From the NCBI GenBank assembly GCA_946122785.1, contig CAMGYJ010000007.1, forward strand, positions 1,938,909 to 2,002,908: DNA of 64,000 nucleotides, in the 5' to 3' direction. The first letter of the stretch is position 1; each line of letters opens with the position of its first letter. The notes under the pieces are model-generated. The model was given only the letters and a program-made list of their open reading frames with translations, ran no database searches and was not told the DNA's origin. The stretch comes from Linum tenue. Lineage: Eukaryota > Streptophyta > Magnoliopsida > Malpighiales > Linaceae. Positions 62,780-64,000 of the stretch are shown piece by piece. The translations under genes were made by a program, and so were the position numbers.

Positions 62780-63465
62780 ATGGCTGCTTCACCTACAGGT
62801 TCCGGATCCGCGATGGTTCTCGCTCCGTCTTCGGAAACTGAATTGGAGCTCACCTCCGTCATCTACGGTTCGTTTCCCTTCCACTCTCGATTAACCTCCG
62901 CATTCGTAGATTAAGCTGTTTGAATCTGCAGTCGCGATGTCCGATTTCGAGAATTTTCTTTCTCCAGACGAGTCAGTGAGCGATAGGAAACCGTTCCATT
63001 GATCTCTCAGCATCTTGATGTTTGTCCAATTACGCACAGAGTCGATTTTTTTTTATCTTCCGAAAATGATTTTTCTCGGGAAGTTTCGATCAGTGTGGGA
63101 TAAGATGCGTATCGCTCTATCAGAATGTTGAAATCAGAGAATGTTTGCGGGAATTGATCGTCTGTTACTATTGGTGTTCGCAGATATGTCGCAGCAGGTC
63201 CAGAACGCAATGGCGGAGATGCTTAAGATGACAAGGTGGACGGGATAACTAAGCCCTAGGTTGGAATTGGATCTGGTTTCCCTCTCTGATGCTGAAGCAT
63301 TCCTGTGTTTGCAGTGAAATGGACCAAACTTCTGCTGGAGTAACGGAGGAGATTGGGAAATGCAAAGAGGCGGCTATGGAGAGGAAGAAAGCTTTGGACG
63401 AAGAGAAAGAGAAGTTCCAGAAAGCTGCCTATTCCCTTCTGGATATACTCAACCGCCGACATTGA
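62780..63465 (+). CDS. Small coiled-coil protein, family not recognised
   Basis: Three exons, 62780-62867, 63184-63235 and 63315-63465 (291 nt, 96 aa). All borders are GT/AG and in phase. The protein starts MAASPTGSGSAMVLAPSSET, then DMSQQVQNAMAEMLKM and MDQTSAGVTEEIGKCKEAAM, and ends AAYSLLDILNRRH. From about residue 25 on it is almost all predicted helix with heptad-like hydrophobic spacing and many charges, so it is a coiled coil without signal peptide or membrane segment. Small helical subunits of this kind occur in multi-protein complexes, for example BLOC/BORC-like trafficking complexes, but I cannot assign it to one. The exact phase joins argue that it is a real gene. Confidence 0.75.
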
Positions 63466-63720
63466 TGACGGTAAGCAGGATTGCATGTCCTTAAAGAAAC
63501 ATTAATTCTTCAGAGTTCTAGCTTTAATATACACATTCAAAGGTGTCTGTGGCTATTGCATTGTTAAAATCACAAGAGCACAATTCCTAGAATCAAAGAA
63601 ACAAGAAGGGAATTACACACAAAAAAGTTGCAATAATATGCTCAGAAACCCTTTGAAAGTATGTGTCTGAGAGTCCATAAGGAAGAGACATACGAGTCGT
63701 ATCGAATGACAGTCCGGAAT
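63466..63720. other. Convergent 3' UTR region
   Basis: Lies between the stop codon of the plus-strand coiled-coil gene and the stop codon of the minus-strand gene that enters from the right. A GTAAGC site near 63470 could be the donor of a 3' UTR intron. No further gene is seen. Confidence 0.5.
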
Positions 63721-63824
63721 CTAAAAAGCAAACAAGTTGTCATTCTCTCTTAGGGCGTCCAGATCTTCAACCTTTGTGCCATCCTCCATGACAATTTTGT
63801 TTCCTCTGTTTCCAAACTTCTTTT
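63721..63824 (-). CDS. Last coding exon of a gene entering from the right, unrecognised
   Basis: On the minus strand an AG acceptor at 63825 opens a frame of 33 residues ending at TAG (63721-63723). It includes KKFGNRGNKIVMEDGTKVED and ends with LRENDNLFAF. The pattern of a basic KFG start, a DG turn and a closing END-LF resembles the ubiquitin-like or KHA-type tail of some plant proteins, but I cannot name the gene. The rest lies beyond 64000 or in exons I could not identify in 63825-64000. Confidence 0.55.
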
Positions 63825-64000
63825 CTGCAAGGGAAAGGTGTATACAAGGTTAAAATCTCTCGCTTTATTGTGTCTGCAATTCCTTATACTGCTTACGAGA
63901 TGCCACTAAACATGTTGTATAGCCGTGTGTGATATTGTAAACCTGCTAGTCAGTGCCTGTAGTCCTCTCATTATAGGTACTTTCAGCATGATGGAATGAA

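Overview
The window is nuclear DNA from a flowering plant, most likely a eudicot. It has intron-rich plant genes, an AP2/ERF transcription factor of the cytokinin-response-factor type, a dirigent protein, AT-rich intergenic DNA, and plant transposon families (Copia, TRIM, MULE/Pack-MULE, hAT MITEs, LINE tails). I see no rRNA or tRNA gene, CRISPR array or bacterial feature. I cannot name the species.

Layout. Positions 1-7.5 kb hold no intact gene. They contain a complete 293-bp TRIM (4123-4415) and a Pack-MULE (5213-6824) that has captured pieces of a receptor kinase gene and a GRAS gene. A single-exon CRF-type AP2/ERF gene lies at 7560-8615 (minus). From 10.3 to 26 kb the DNA is gene-poor: a MULE-type MITE, a three-layer nest of hAT-like elements (11599-13467), a LINE tail, another hAT-like element and a second Pack-MULE-like element (21806-23272). 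From 27 to 48 kb lies a conserved gene block: two tandem UBC10-type ubiquitin-conjugating enzymes (minus), an LRR receptor-like pseudokinase (minus), a glucose-6-phosphate 1-epimerase-like gene (minus) and V-ATPase subunit E (plus). A 3.9-kb MULE-type element with hairpin ends (36826-40727) sits between the kinase and the epimerase gene. At 49-59.3 kb an ABCC10-like transporter gene (plus) is split inside an exon by a full-length Copia retrotransposon (52832-57848) with apparently identical LTRs and an intact polyprotein ORF. The last 4 kb hold a dirigent gene (minus), a small coiled-coil protein gene (plus) and the last exon of another gene (minus).

The host genes are typical housekeeping and regulatory plant genes with no shared pathway: ubiquitin transfer, receptor signalling, sugar-phosphate metabolism, vacuolar acidification, vacuolar or plasma-membrane ABC transport, and lignan/cell-wall chemistry. 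Exon boundaries were placed by hand from GT/AG sites and reading phase. The coding sums are whole codons and give family-typical lengths: UBC 148 aa twice, VHA-E 230 aa, epimerase 297 aa, RLK 641 aa, and about 1501 aa for ABCC when the Copia element and one TSD copy are left out of the count.

The main interest is the mobile DNA. Several elements can be delimited to the base by target-site duplications. They include a chimeric gene-capturing MULE, a MULE-type element whose ends are themselves hairpins, and a very recent Copia insertion that probably knocks out an ABC transporter allele.
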